Translations under genes and position numbers: made by a program | Part shown: positions 34,870 to 43,461 of the stretch, in pieces | How positions within the stretch are numbered: position 1 is the first letter of the stretch | Layout of the letters: every line of letters starts with the position of its first letter | Notes under the pieces: model-generated | Told to the model about the DNA's origin: nothing | The model's input: the letters and a program-made list of their open reading frames with translations, nothing else | The model's database searches: none | From: Nostoc sp. UHCC 0302 | GTDB taxonomy: Bacteria > Cyanobacteriota > Cyanobacteriia > Cyanobacteriales > Nostocaceae | DNA length: 64,000 nucleotides | Direction of reading: 5' to 3' | Assembly: GCF_038096175.1 (NCBI RefSeq) | Contig: NZ_CP151099.1 | Coordinates: 2,110,501 to 2,174,500, forward strand

Positions 34870-36306
34870 ATGACTAATTATATAGAAATCTCTGAACGTT
34901 CTGGCAAAACAGTAGTAAGCCGAAAACGTTGGCAACGTTATTTACTTCTAGGTCTGGCTACCAACGTAGCTTTCTGGGTTTTAGCCTTTCTTTATCTAAA
35001 GATTACGCCACCAACATATAGCAGTGAGTCAGCTATTAATTTGCCTGGGGTAGGGTCGAACACAAACTTAAATTTACCAGATATTGGTCAAGCTTCTTAT
35101 GAAAATTCATCTCCATACTCTTCTAGTTCTTCTCAAGATCCCAGAGAAAATTATAAGTTTATTGCTGAAAGCGAACCTGTCTTGAAAGCAGCAGCAGCTC
35201 AGCTTAATATGTCTTTAAAAGAGTTTGGTAGTCCGCGGCTTAAGGTAGTAGATAATACAACGATCGTGACAGTTGAGTTTAAAGGTTCAAGTCCTGAAGA
35301 AGCTCGAAGTAAATCATTAGCTTTTTACAAAGCTCTTGAAGACAGACTTAACCAACTGAGAATTCAAGAAGCTATTAAACGAGACGCAGGTTTCCAAGTA
35401 GCTCTTAAATCTTCGCAGAAAAAATTGCAAGTCGCGCAGACGAAGCTTTCTGATTATAAAGCGCGTTCGGGTTTAAACTCTGAAGAGCAAATTAAGGATC
35501 TAACAACCAATATTGAACAGCTACGCAGACAAAGAGCTGAAATAATAGCTCAACAACAGCAAGCTAGTAGTCGTCTAAAACAATTATCGGCTAATTTAAA
35601 ATTATCTGCTGGGCAAGCTACAGATGCTTTTGCTCTGCAAACAGATCAAATATTTCAACAGAACTTAAAAAACTATAGTGAAGCTAGCGCTGCTCTGACT
35701 GTTCTAGAATCTAAATTTCTGCCTAATCATCCGACGGTAATCGCAGAAAGAGCTAAACGAGATGCTGCGGAGTCAGCCTTGCTAGCTCGAAGTCAATCTA
35801 TTCTAGGACGACCAGTCAGTTTGTCAAATTTAGGGCAACTAAGCCTTAATAATACTAACTCTGGTACTGCTTCGCGTGAAACTCTCTTCCAAGAATTAAT
35901 TACAGTTCAGGTAGACCAAAAGGGACTCACAACTCAAGCTCAAGCAATAAATCAACAGATAGTTCAGCTTGAAAATAGACTCAAAAAACTAGCACAGCAA
36001 GAGTCTTATCTGGATGCCCTCAAAAGGGATATGCAAGTTGCCGAAGCAGTTTTCTCATCTACTTTGGCCAGACTGGATCTTGGCAAGTCGAATGCTTTTG
36101 GTTCTTATCCACTAGTTCAAATTGTCGCAGAACCTAGTTTATCTGATACTGATAGTCCTGTTACACCAAAAAAAACATATGTTTATCTAGGTGCGGCTGC
36201 TGGCTCCATTTTTTCAAGTATCGGGATAACGTTACTCTGGCTGCGCGATCGCAAACGTCATAATTCTGATGTAATTAGAACTAAAATCAAAGCGAACAAA
36301 CGTTAA
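34870..36306 (+). CDS. Polysaccharide chain-length determinant (Wzz/GumC-like, no kinase domain)
   Basis: 478 aa. A basic N-terminus and a membrane helix at about 25-45, a periplasmic Wzz domain (TPPTYSSESAINLPG), a long coiled-coil section (residues about 165-300, KRDAGFQVALKSSQKKLQ), the GNVR-like FSSTLARLDLGKS, and a second membrane helix near 440-465 with a short basic tail. No Walker A motif is present, so this is a co-polymerase without the fused tyrosine kinase. It should set chain length with the Wzy-like protein encoded next. GAGG lies 7 nt upstream of the ATG. Confidence 0.88.
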   Translation: MTNYIEISERSGKTVVSRKRWQRYLLLGLATNVAFWVLAFLYLKITPPTYSSESAINLPGVGSNTNLNLPDIGQASYENSSPYSSSSSQDPRENYKFIAESEPVLKAAAAQLNMSLKEFGSPRLKVVDNTTIVTVEFKGSSPEEARSKSLAFYKALEDRLNQLRIQEAIKRDAGFQVALKSSQKKLQVAQTKLSDYKARSGLNSEEQIKDLTTNIEQLRRQRAEIIAQQQQASSRLKQLSANLKLSAGQATDAFALQTDQIFQQNLKNYSEASAALTVLESKFLPNHPTVIAERAKRDAAESALLARSQSILGRPVSLSNLGQLSLNNTNSGTASRETLFQELITVQVDQKGLTTQAQAINQQIVQLENRLKKLAQQESYLDALKRDMQVAEAVFSSTLARLDLGKSNAFGSYPLVQIVAEPSLSDTDSPVTPKKTYVYLGAAAGSIFSSIGITLLWLRDRKRHNSDVIRTKIKANKR

Positions 36307-36365
36307 AAAATATTTAAATTATTAAATATCATCTCCTATTACAAACATTTGAAATTATCAATTTG

Positions 36366-37613
36366 ATGCGGCCTCAAAACTTAGAAGAAAAAGTAGTTTG
36401 GTATTGCTTAATAGGCACATATGGTCTTTACTTTCTGGGAGCTTGTTACTTTTCAATATCTCTAATTGCATGGTTTCTAACACTATACTTATGTAAAAAA
36501 CTTTGGAACCAAACTGAAAATACAGCAACTGAAGACAAAATAACCATTCCTCCTAGTGTATGGATATGGATTATTTCTATGTTGGTCATAGAAGTTGCTT
36601 TAATTATGGGTCATATAGATTTTGATTTAGGAATACCTAAAATAATTACCTCCTCAATAAACTGGGCAAGGAATTGGGCTTATCTTGCATTATTTCCTCT
36701 GATTGGTTGCCTTAATATCCGTCCCAAACTACTTTACCGAGGAGTCTGTATTGTTGGCTTACAAAGCCTAATTATGATTCCAATTTTCTACATAGCACAT
36801 GAGCTACATCTACCAAATGTTTTATATAGTTCTCCACTGCGATTTATCGGGGGTAATGATGTAACATTTTATAGTGTACAACTTTATGTATTTGAAGATG
36901 GCAATGTCAATCAAATTCGCTTATCATTATTTGCGCCTTGGCCTCCAGCATTAGGATTGGTAGGCTGTGTCTATTTTTTGCTTTCATCTCAAGAAACTAA
37001 CAGAAAGTGGCGGTTAATTGGTATGCTCGCTTCTGTCGCTATGATTGTATCTTCAGTCTCACGCTTAGGTATTTTGTGCCTTGCTACAGTTCCAGCAATA
37101 ACTTGGATTTTAGTAAATTTTATTGAACCTAAAGTACAACTTGCAGCAGGGGTAATTAGTCTATTCACAGGTATGTTTGCCCCTTTTGTTATCGATTCTC
37201 TCAAAATATTCAAAGAACAGTTCTCACAAGCTCGAGCTGACTCTTCTCAACTTAGAGAAGTTTTAGGCCGCATGGCTTTGGCAGGTTGGAAAGAAGCTCC
37301 TATATGGGGTCATGGAATTATTGCTCCACGCGGAATACCATTTACAAAATTTATGCCTATTGGCACTCATCACACTTGGTTCGGTCTTCTGTTTGAAAAG
37401 GGAGCAGTAGGTTTAATTGCATTAGCATTTCCCTTATTATGGAGCTTTATAGATTTACTATATAAAGCCTATAAAAACCAAACTGCCAAAGTAGCTTTAA
37501 GTGTACTCTTAGTTTTGTTTTTATTTACTTTTGGCGAAAAAATAGAAGGCTTAGTGTACCTTTATTGGCCTGGTTTGATAATAATGGGTATTGCATTCAA
37601 ACAAAAAATTTAG
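36366..37613 (+). CDS. O-antigen ligase/Wzy-like polymerase, integral membrane
   Basis: About 415 aa from ATG 36366 (a TTG directly precedes it). Ten to twelve predicted membrane helices, with a large extracytoplasmic loop before the last ones containing LREVLGRMALAGWKEAPIWG and HGIIAPRG...PIGTHHTWFG, the typical Wzy_C/WaaL arrangement (GHG...HN/H). It would polymerise lipid-linked repeat units or ligate the polymer. It follows the chain-length gene by 60 nt and precedes the flippase gene by 60 nt, so all three are likely cotranscribed. Confidence 0.85.
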   Translation: MRPQNLEEKVVWYCLIGTYGLYFLGACYFSISLIAWFLTLYLCKKLWNQTENTATEDKITIPPSVWIWIISMLVIEVALIMGHIDFDLGIPKIITSSINWARNWAYLALFPLIGCLNIRPKLLYRGVCIVGLQSLIMIPIFYIAHELHLPNVLYSSPLRFIGGNDVTFYSVQLYVFEDGNVNQIRLSLFAPWPPALGLVGCVYFLLSSQETNRKWRLIGMLASVAMIVSSVSRLGILCLATVPAITWILVNFIEPKVQLAAGVISLFTGMFAPFVIDSLKIFKEQFSQARADSSQLREVLGRMALAGWKEAPIWGHGIIAPRGIPFTKFMPIGTHHTWFGLLFEKGAVGLIALAFPLLWSFIDLLYKAYKNQTAKVALSVLLVLFLFTFGEKIEGLVYLYWPGLIIMGIAFKQKI

Positions 37614-37674
37614 TTTTGCATCGATGTAGTGTTGTTAATTCTCTCAAACAATTAACTTTATTTAACTCAGTGAA

Positions 37675-38952
37675 ATGCTAATTAATAAGTTAAAACAACA
37701 ATTTTCAGGCCAATATATTCGTAATGTTGGTTGGTTAGGAGGAGCAGAGTTAGCAAATCGTATTTTCCGACTGGGGACAACAATTACTTTAGCTCGTTTA
37801 TTAAGTCCTTATGATTACGGTTTGGTAGCAGTCGTTCTTACAACTAATGAATTTGCCACCGTTTTTACCCTCAAAGCTGGGATTGGGTCTAAGATTGTTC
37901 AAGCTGACGAACAAGAGGTAAAACTTGTATGCGATACATCGTACTGGCTTAATTGGATTCTATGCGGCTCAATTTTTATTATTCAGTGTATTGCTGCCTT
38001 TCCAATTGCTTTGTTTTATGGAAATAATCAACTTATTTTCCCTATCTGTGTTGCCGCTTTAGTCTACTTAATGTTCCCAATTTTTATGATTCAGTCTGCA
38101 CTGATTCAAAGAGAAAGCCGACTAAATGTTACAGCTTTATGTAATGTTATTCAATCGTTAATTGCTAATATTGCAACAATAGGTTTAGCTCTCTTAGGAT
38201 TTGGGATGTGGGCTGTAGTTTTACCCATTGTCTTATCAACTCCAATATGGATCGTTATTAGTTATATGAATCATTCATGGCGACCTCCTAAGTCTTTCAA
38301 ACTTGAGCGGTGGCAAGAAGTTACAAACTTTGGTAAAGATATACTTGGCGTTGAATTACTAAATAAGCTAAGAGCTAATATAGATTACTTACTTATTGGA
38401 CGTTTTCTAGGAATTAATGCATTAGGGATATACTATTTCGCCTTTAATGCTGGATTAGGAATTAGTCTGAATGTAATGAGTGCAGTTACTTCAGCTTTAT
38501 TTCCTTATCTTTGTGAGGTTCGTGGTAACTTCAAGCAGTTAAAGGAGCGATATTTTAGTAGTCTCAAATCGACTGCTAGCTTTACAGTTCCACTCATTCT
38601 TCTACAATCGAGCTTGGCACCATTTTATGTGCCAATAATTTTCGGACAAAAATGGGTGACAGCAATTCCCATCTTGATTATTATCTGCCTTTCAGCTCTA
38701 CCGCTCACGCTTTATAATCCTACTTATTTACTACTCAACGCTATAGGTAAAACCCAGATAAATCTCTACTGGAATCTAATTTATACTGTGTTATTCGTAA
38801 TTTCTTTACTAGTAGTGGTACACTGGGGAATCTTTTGGGTAGCTGTAACAGTACTGATTTGTCAATTAGTGGCGCAACCTGCATTCAGCATTTGGGCTAT
38901 TAGATATTTATTTGGGCAAAAATCATCTTTCTTAGTTATAAAGAAACCATAA
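37675..38952 (+). CDS. Polysaccharide flippase (Wzx, MOP superfamily)
   Basis: 425 aa with about twelve membrane helices. The N-terminal part FSGQYIRNVGWLGGAELANR with LGTTITLARLLSPYDYGLVA is the signature of MOP-type polysaccharide exporters, followed by YLLIGRFLGINALGIYYFAF. Such proteins flip undecaprenyl-linked repeat units across the cytoplasmic membrane. Together with the sugar transferase, Wzy-like and chain-length genes the set forms a complete Wzx/Wzy pathway apart from an outer-membrane exporter, which is not seen in this window. Confidence 0.9.
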   Translation: MLINKLKQQFSGQYIRNVGWLGGAELANRIFRLGTTITLARLLSPYDYGLVAVVLTTNEFATVFTLKAGIGSKIVQADEQEVKLVCDTSYWLNWILCGSIFIIQCIAAFPIALFYGNNQLIFPICVAALVYLMFPIFMIQSALIQRESRLNVTALCNVIQSLIANIATIGLALLGFGMWAVVLPIVLSTPIWIVISYMNHSWRPPKSFKLERWQEVTNFGKDILGVELLNKLRANIDYLLIGRFLGINALGIYYFAFNAGLGISLNVMSAVTSALFPYLCEVRGNFKQLKERYFSSLKSTASFTVPLILLQSSLAPFYVPIIFGQKWVTAIPILIIICLSALPLTLYNPTYLLLNAIGKTQINLYWNLIYTVLFVISLLVVVHWGIFWVAVTVLICQLVAQPAFSIWAIRYLFGQKSSFLVIKKP

Positions 38953-39085
38953 GTATAAGTGGGTTTACTGTTGAATTATGGTGTTTATAGCCTTAGAAAA
39001 ATTCGCGCTAATCGTATGCAATACTATATATAATAAGAAAGCGAGTTTTCCTATCTAAATTTTAAATTATTTGTAGGAATTTATC

Positions 39086-40348
39086 ATGAATATTAAACCT
39101 TACGACAACATTCTCCAAACAAATGACAACTTCAATAATCAGAATAAAAAAGAAATTTTTTTTACTGTCAAGTTGGTAACATCTGGATTGACAGATATGC
39201 TGTGGCAGCTATCACTTCTATATAGAATTGGTAAATTATGTGATTATACTTATATACATACGTCACTTGCCTATGAGAAAAGATACGAGTTAAACTTTCC
39301 AGGAAAGATTCTTAAAAAGATTGAGACTACTGTCAACAAACTTCTGAAAATTGACAGATATTCTGATAAGATTAGTAATTTTCTTGGTTTTGATAAATGG
39401 GAACAGAATATAAGTAATAAAAAATTTATTAATTTTAAAATTATTGAGATACCTATAGATGAAATTTATTATGAAGATAAGATATCTAATATTAAGCAGC
39501 TAAAAGAGTCTGTTGAGAAATTTATTACCGAAGTAACTCCATCTTCAAAAAAAGTTATTTACTGTTTAAGATTTAGACCTCAACTATATGAAGATCGTCG
39601 TGCTTTTAGCCTAGACGAATTACTAAACAGTGCAGATCCAGAAGGAATTATGCTTCAACCACTTAAATTACAATTATCTGAAAATTATTATAAAGCTAGA
39701 CAAAACATACCTGTACATATACCTTTCAATTCTCAAACAATAAAAATTGTGATACATCTAAGGAAAGGTGATAGGATGTTGATCAATCTAAATAAAAAAA
39801 TAATTGGAGTTTTTAGCACAAAAATTAAATTTTTTAAAAGTATAAATGACTTGGATGAATGGGAAATGGAGAACTACTCCAACTCTAATAATACAAACAA
39901 GGCTGAGACTTTATTACAAAAATTATTTTCTAGATACGGTGAAGAAAATTTTTCTGTCATCGTAATGTCGGATGGCGATGAAAGAACATTTCAAAACATC
40001 AGACACGCGATGTTTAAAGGTGAAATAAAACTGAGCAAAGAGGAAAATAGGCAATTAAATAATCTGGAAAGAACACTAAATAAAGAGTTTGAGATTTTTT
40101 CTAAGTACTCAAATGTTTATACTCTTGTAGGTGAGTCCGAGAAAAATACATTTGAAAGTATTCATGCAATAGTTTGCGCTGATATCATCATTAAAACCTC
40201 GGGAAACTTTGCCTGGGTATTACACAGTCTCTTCAAAAGACAGGATCGCTCTTCAACCGTAATTCAATTGGGTCAAGACGATGATCTAGCCATTGAGAAA
40301 ATTGGACTATGTTTAACAAACAACATTTCAATACCTAAAAATAGCTAA
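39086..40348 (+). CDS. Putative glycosyltransferase with HxRxGD motif
   Basis: 420 aa, soluble, rich in Lys, Asn and Ile, and markedly more AT-rich than its neighbours. The clearest motif is IVIHLRKGDR (His224, Arg226, Gly228, Asp229), the HxRxGD nucleotide-sugar site of GT11/GT23/GT65-type fucosyltransferases. VIVMSDGDERTF and ADIIIKTSGNFAWVLHSLF follow, where a donor-binding C-terminal half would be. I assign a fucosyltransferase-like role tentatively; overall similarity is not recognisable by eye. Its base composition suggests horizontal acquisition within the polysaccharide cluster. Confidence 0.5.
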   Translation: MNIKPYDNILQTNDNFNNQNKKEIFFTVKLVTSGLTDMLWQLSLLYRIGKLCDYTYIHTSLAYEKRYELNFPGKILKKIETTVNKLLKIDRYSDKISNFLGFDKWEQNISNKKFINFKIIEIPIDEIYYEDKISNIKQLKESVEKFITEVTPSSKKVIYCLRFRPQLYEDRRAFSLDELLNSADPEGIMLQPLKLQLSENYYKARQNIPVHIPFNSQTIKIVIHLRKGDRMLINLNKKIIGVFSTKIKFFKSINDLDEWEMENYSNSNNTNKAETLLQKLFSRYGEENFSVIVMSDGDERTFQNIRHAMFKGEIKLSKEENRQLNNLERTLNKEFEIFSKYSNVYTLVGESEKNTFESIHAIVCADIIIKTSGNFAWVLHSLFKRQDRSSTVIQLGQDDDLAIEKIGLCLTNNISIPKNS

Positions 40349-40410
40349 ATATTTAGAATTGTAGAACAAGGTGGCTTGTACTTATGGCAACTTTCACCGC
40401 TAACTGCAAG

Positions 40411-40490
40411 CGGATAGCCAAGTGGATAATCCTTCACTTCGTTGGATGATACCAGATTTATGTGCGATCGTAACCAGCAGGTAGTATTTT
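40411..40490 (+). promoter_or_regulatory. Four-box regulatory element upstream of the GT2 pair
   Basis: CGGATA at 40411, TGGATA at 40423, GGATGATAC at 40444, and CCAGCAGGTAGTATTTT at 40474. The offsets are 0, 12, 33 and 63. It lies about 70 nt before ATG 40563 and matches the elements at 24336-24416 and 34641-34722. Confidence 0.6.
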
Positions 40491-40562
40491 GATTGTTATA
40501 TCAGAGATTAATGTACTAACAGTGCAATCTGAGAACCTGACTGCAATAAATTAGTCTTAAAG

Positions 40563-41606
40563 ATGAAAAAAGTTTCTGTAATTATTCCGGTTTATGGAGT
40601 AGAGAAGTACATAGCTACTACCCTGCAATCGGTTCTTGGACAAACTTATAAAAATTTCGAGCTTCTGATTATCGATGATGCTTCTCCTGACAAGAGTGCA
40701 GAAATCTGTGAGCAATTCATAGACTCCAGAATTAAAATTATTCATCAAGCAAATCGAGGACTAGCTGGAGCTAGAAATACTGGTATTCGCCATGCCCAAG
40801 GAGAATATCTAGCATTTTTAGATGGAGATGATCTCTGGCTACCAGACAAGCTAGAAAAACATATTGCTCACTTAGAAAACTCAACAAATGTAGGTGTTAG
40901 CTTTAGTCGCTCGGCTTTTATCGATCAAGATGGAAAAGCTTTAGGTACATATCAGATGCCTAAGCTTAAACAAATCACGACACCTTATTTACTTACTTGC
41001 AATCCTGTTGGCAATGGTTCGGCAGCAGTTATAAAAAAAGAAGTTTTTGCAGCAATTAAATTTCAAGATAATCTTTACGGAACTATTGAAGATTATTATT
41101 TTGACGAACACTTCCGCCAATCAGAGGATCTGGAATGTTGGATTCGTATTTCTATTAAAACTAATTGGCAAATAGAAGGCATTCCTGAAGCCTTGACTTT
41201 ATATCGAGTGAATTCAGAAGGGCTTTCAGCAAACTTGCTCAAACAATTAGATTCTTGGGAAAAAGTAATTGAAAAGACACGCTCCTATGCTCCAGAAATA
41301 GTTACTCAATGGGAAACACTAGCCAGAGCCTACCAGCTACAGTATTTAGCTCGTAATGCAGTTCGTCTACAAGCAGGTTCTATGGCTGTGAAACTAATTA
41401 ATCGTGCTTTAGTAAGTAACTGGCGTATTCTTTTTGAAGAGCCACGCCGGATGCTTTTAACCTTAGCTGCTGCCTATTTTCTTTGGCTTTTACCCCAGAC
41501 TCTTTACAGTTTTCTTGAGACACTTGCTTTAAAGAATACAGGGACTAGCCAAAAACGCCGCATTCTTCAAGACCAGCTGTTGAACAGTCAAGAAGGTTGC
41601 ACATAA
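40563..41606 (+). CDS. GT2-family glycosyltransferase (copy a)
   Basis: 347 aa. GT-A fold with VSVIIPVYGVEKYIATTLQS, LLIIDDASPDKS, the NRGLAGARNTGIRHAQGEYL ribbon and the metal-binding FLDGDDLWLP, then ENSTNVGVSFSRSAF and EDLECWIRIS. The C-terminal region has a hydrophobic stretch (LLTLAAAYFLWLLPQTLYSF) that may anchor it to the membrane. A single sugar addition to the repeat unit is expected; donor unknown. It is followed after 18 nt by a paralogue, so the two form a tandem duplicate pair. Confidence 0.92.
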   Translation: MKKVSVIIPVYGVEKYIATTLQSVLGQTYKNFELLIIDDASPDKSAEICEQFIDSRIKIIHQANRGLAGARNTGIRHAQGEYLAFLDGDDLWLPDKLEKHIAHLENSTNVGVSFSRSAFIDQDGKALGTYQMPKLKQITTPYLLTCNPVGNGSAAVIKKEVFAAIKFQDNLYGTIEDYYFDEHFRQSEDLECWIRISIKTNWQIEGIPEALTLYRVNSEGLSANLLKQLDSWEKVIEKTRSYAPEIVTQWETLARAYQLQYLARNAVRLQAGSMAVKLINRALVSNWRILFEEPRRMLLTLAAAYFLWLLPQTLYSFLETLALKNTGTSQKRRILQDQLLNSQEGCT

Positions 41607-41624
41607 CTATTAGGAAGATTCACC

Positions 41625-42650
41625 ATGAATAAAGTTTCTATTATTATTCCAGTTTACAACGCCGAGAAATATATAGCTGCAACACTTCAATCGGCTCTCG
41701 ATCAAACTTACAAAAATTTGGAGATTTTAATTATTGACGATGGTTCTCCTGACAGAAGTATAGAAATTTGTCAGCAATTCATAGACCATAGAATTAAAAT
41801 TATTCGTCAACAGAATCGAGGATTGCCTGGGGCCAGAAACACTGGTATTCGTCATGCTACAGGAGAATATTTAACTCTTTTAGATGCTGATGACCTATGG
41901 TTGCCAGAAAAATTAGAAAAACATGTTAAGCATCTAGATAATTCACCTCATGTAGGGGTAAGCTTTAGCCGCTCTGCTTTTATTGATGAAAATGGACAAC
42001 CCTTGGGTATTTATCAAATACCTCAGATGAAGGGAATTACTCCAGCGCTTGTTCTTTGCCGAAATCCAATTAGCAATGGTTCGGCAGCAGTGATAAAAAG
42101 AGAAGTTTTTGAAACGATTAAATTCCAAGACAATCTTTATGGTACTGTTGAAGACTTTTACTTCGATGAGCGATCCCGTCATACTAATGGTGATTCTACA
42201 GATGTTGAATGTTGGTTTCGCATATCTGTTAAGAGCGATCTGGAAATAGAAGGCATTCCTGAAGCTTTAACTTTATATAGAGTAAATTCTGGTGGATTAT
42301 CAGCAAATATACTCAAGCAGTTAGATGCTTGGGAATTGATGCTTAGTAGGGCACGTTTATATGCTCCAGAAATAGTTAATCAATATGAAACACTGGCTAA
42401 AGCCTATATTTTGCGGTATCTAGCTCGTAGGGCAGTAACTCTGCAAGATGGTGCAATGGCTGTAACACTTGTGAATCGAGCCTTGCTAACCAACTGGCGT
42501 ATTATTTTTAAAGAGCCAAGCCGCACATTTTTGACCTTGGCCGCTGCCTATTTTCTTTGGTTATTGCCTCAGTCCCTTTACAGTTCAATTGAGGCTATTG
42601 CTTTAAAAACCACAGGTGCTACTCAAAGACGACGCATTTTGCAAGGCTAG
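41625..42650 (+). CDS. GT2-family glycosyltransferase (copy b)
   Basis: 341 aa, closely similar to copy a throughout: VSIIIPVYNAEKYIAATLQS, LIIDDGSPDRS, NRGLPGARNTGIRHATGEYL, LLDADDLWLPEK, VECWFRIS and the C-terminal hydrophobic stretch. The metal motif reads DAD rather than DGD. An eight-residue insertion (about residue 185, RSRHTNGDSTDVECW) differs from copy a, so the two have diverged and may use different acceptors. It is the last gene of the polysaccharide cluster. Confidence 0.92.
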   Translation: MNKVSIIIPVYNAEKYIAATLQSALDQTYKNLEILIIDDGSPDRSIEICQQFIDHRIKIIRQQNRGLPGARNTGIRHATGEYLTLLDADDLWLPEKLEKHVKHLDNSPHVGVSFSRSAFIDENGQPLGIYQIPQMKGITPALVLCRNPISNGSAAVIKREVFETIKFQDNLYGTVEDFYFDERSRHTNGDSTDVECWFRISVKSDLEIEGIPEALTLYRVNSGGLSANILKQLDAWELMLSRARLYAPEIVNQYETLAKAYILRYLARRAVTLQDGAMAVTLVNRALLTNWRIIFKEPSRTFLTLAAAYFLWLLPQSLYSSIEAIALKTTGATQRRRILQG

Positions 42651-42795
42651 GAGCGTGTTTTAAAACTTGCTTGAAGAGCTGATAATTTGAGAAGACAGCC
42701 GCATTACCTGATTTGGAATTTATCATCAGTCGCCCTTGGTATTTTGAAGCAAACTTAACCGCTTCATGGGCAGTTTTGAAGGCTCGTAGATCCAT
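42619..42795 (-). pseudogene. Possible coding relic overlapping the GT2 3' end
   Basis: From an ATG at 42795 the minus strand reads MDLRAFKTAHEAVKFASKYQ, then GRLMINSKSGNAAVFSNYQL and on to a stop inside the GT2 gene. It looks protein-like in composition but has no ribosome site and overlaps a good gene. I cannot name it and only suspect a relic. Confidence 0.25.
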
Positions 42796-42834
42796 CCCTT
42801 AGCTGTCAATCAGTGGTGCGGGTGTAAGTAGTCC

Positions 42835-43059
42835 CATCGGTGAGAGATTAACCCTGTTCTGTCACTTTGGGAGAAACCAGTACCTGAAAGCCTTTCGGAA
42901 CTTTACTTTTGGTTTTTTAGCTACAAATTTTAGTTTCTATTAGAAAAGAAAGGCTCAAAGCTTGATTAGATAAAAGTTTTAGTGTTTCGCTACGATTATT
43001 GTTTTCCGGAAGTGACAGAACAGGGTTAAGATAAAGCGTATTTTATCAATCAGTTAAAA
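42835..43059 (+). mobile_element. Isolated left end of the IS4-type element, split by a MITE
   Basis: CATCGGTGAGAGATTAA (42835-42851) and, after a 174-bp insertion, GATAAAGCGTATTTTATCAA and TCAGTTAAAA match the first 50 bp of the IS4-type element at 46171 (CATCGGTGAGAGGTTAG, AATAAAG, TCAATCAGTTAAAA). No transposase follows, so this is an isolated end. Confidence 0.75.
42852..43025. mobile_element. MITE with TTAA target duplication (174 bp)
   Basis: The perfect inverted repeats CCCTGTTCTGTCACTT (42852-42867) and its complement (43010-43025) enclose 142 bp without a gene. TTAA flanks both sides (42848-42851, 43026-43029). The target is the isolated IS4-type end, in which removal of the MITE and one TTAA restores continuity with the sister copy at 46171. 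TTAA duplication is unusual in bacteria. Confidence 0.85.
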
Positions 43060-43095
43060 AAAAAACCTTCTTGCTGACGGAAGCGTAGACGCGGA

Positions 43096-43324
43096 GCGGC
43101 TTGTCGCCAGACATCGCCATCTGTCTCTTCTGTATGGTCATGGAATAAAATTTGCTGTGTGGGAAAGGGTAAATCGATGCCGTTTTCGACTAACGTTTTC
43201 TTAATTGTAGAAGAAAGAAGATTGCAAAGACAATCAATGCCAGCAAGATATTCGGCAGGAGGACAATGAATCCGTTAATCATTCCCTGAACTCTGTCCCA
43301 GAGTGCGGATATATCTGCATTCAT
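43096..43324 (-). pseudogene. mscS mechanosensitive channel remnant with internal deletion
   Basis: From ATG 43324 the frame reads MNADISALWDRVQGMINGFI, VLLPNILLALIVFAIFF, the N-terminus and first helix of cyanobacterial MscS-like proteins, and then stops. In another frame IKKTLVENGIDLPFPTQQIL follows directly, which is the MscS C-terminal beta-domain tail. The pore helix and middle domain are deleted and the join is out of frame. Both ends are recognisable, so this is a clear relic. Confidence 0.8.
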
Positions 43325-43461
43325 GATCTTACTTGCTTAATTAGTCAACTTAATAAGTATGTAAAAATATCCTGATATTTAACTCCACCTTTAGTTAGTT
43401 TTTCCTACCTATAAATAGGATGAAAAATTTATTTTAGGGCAAGATAATAGGATTTTAGATA

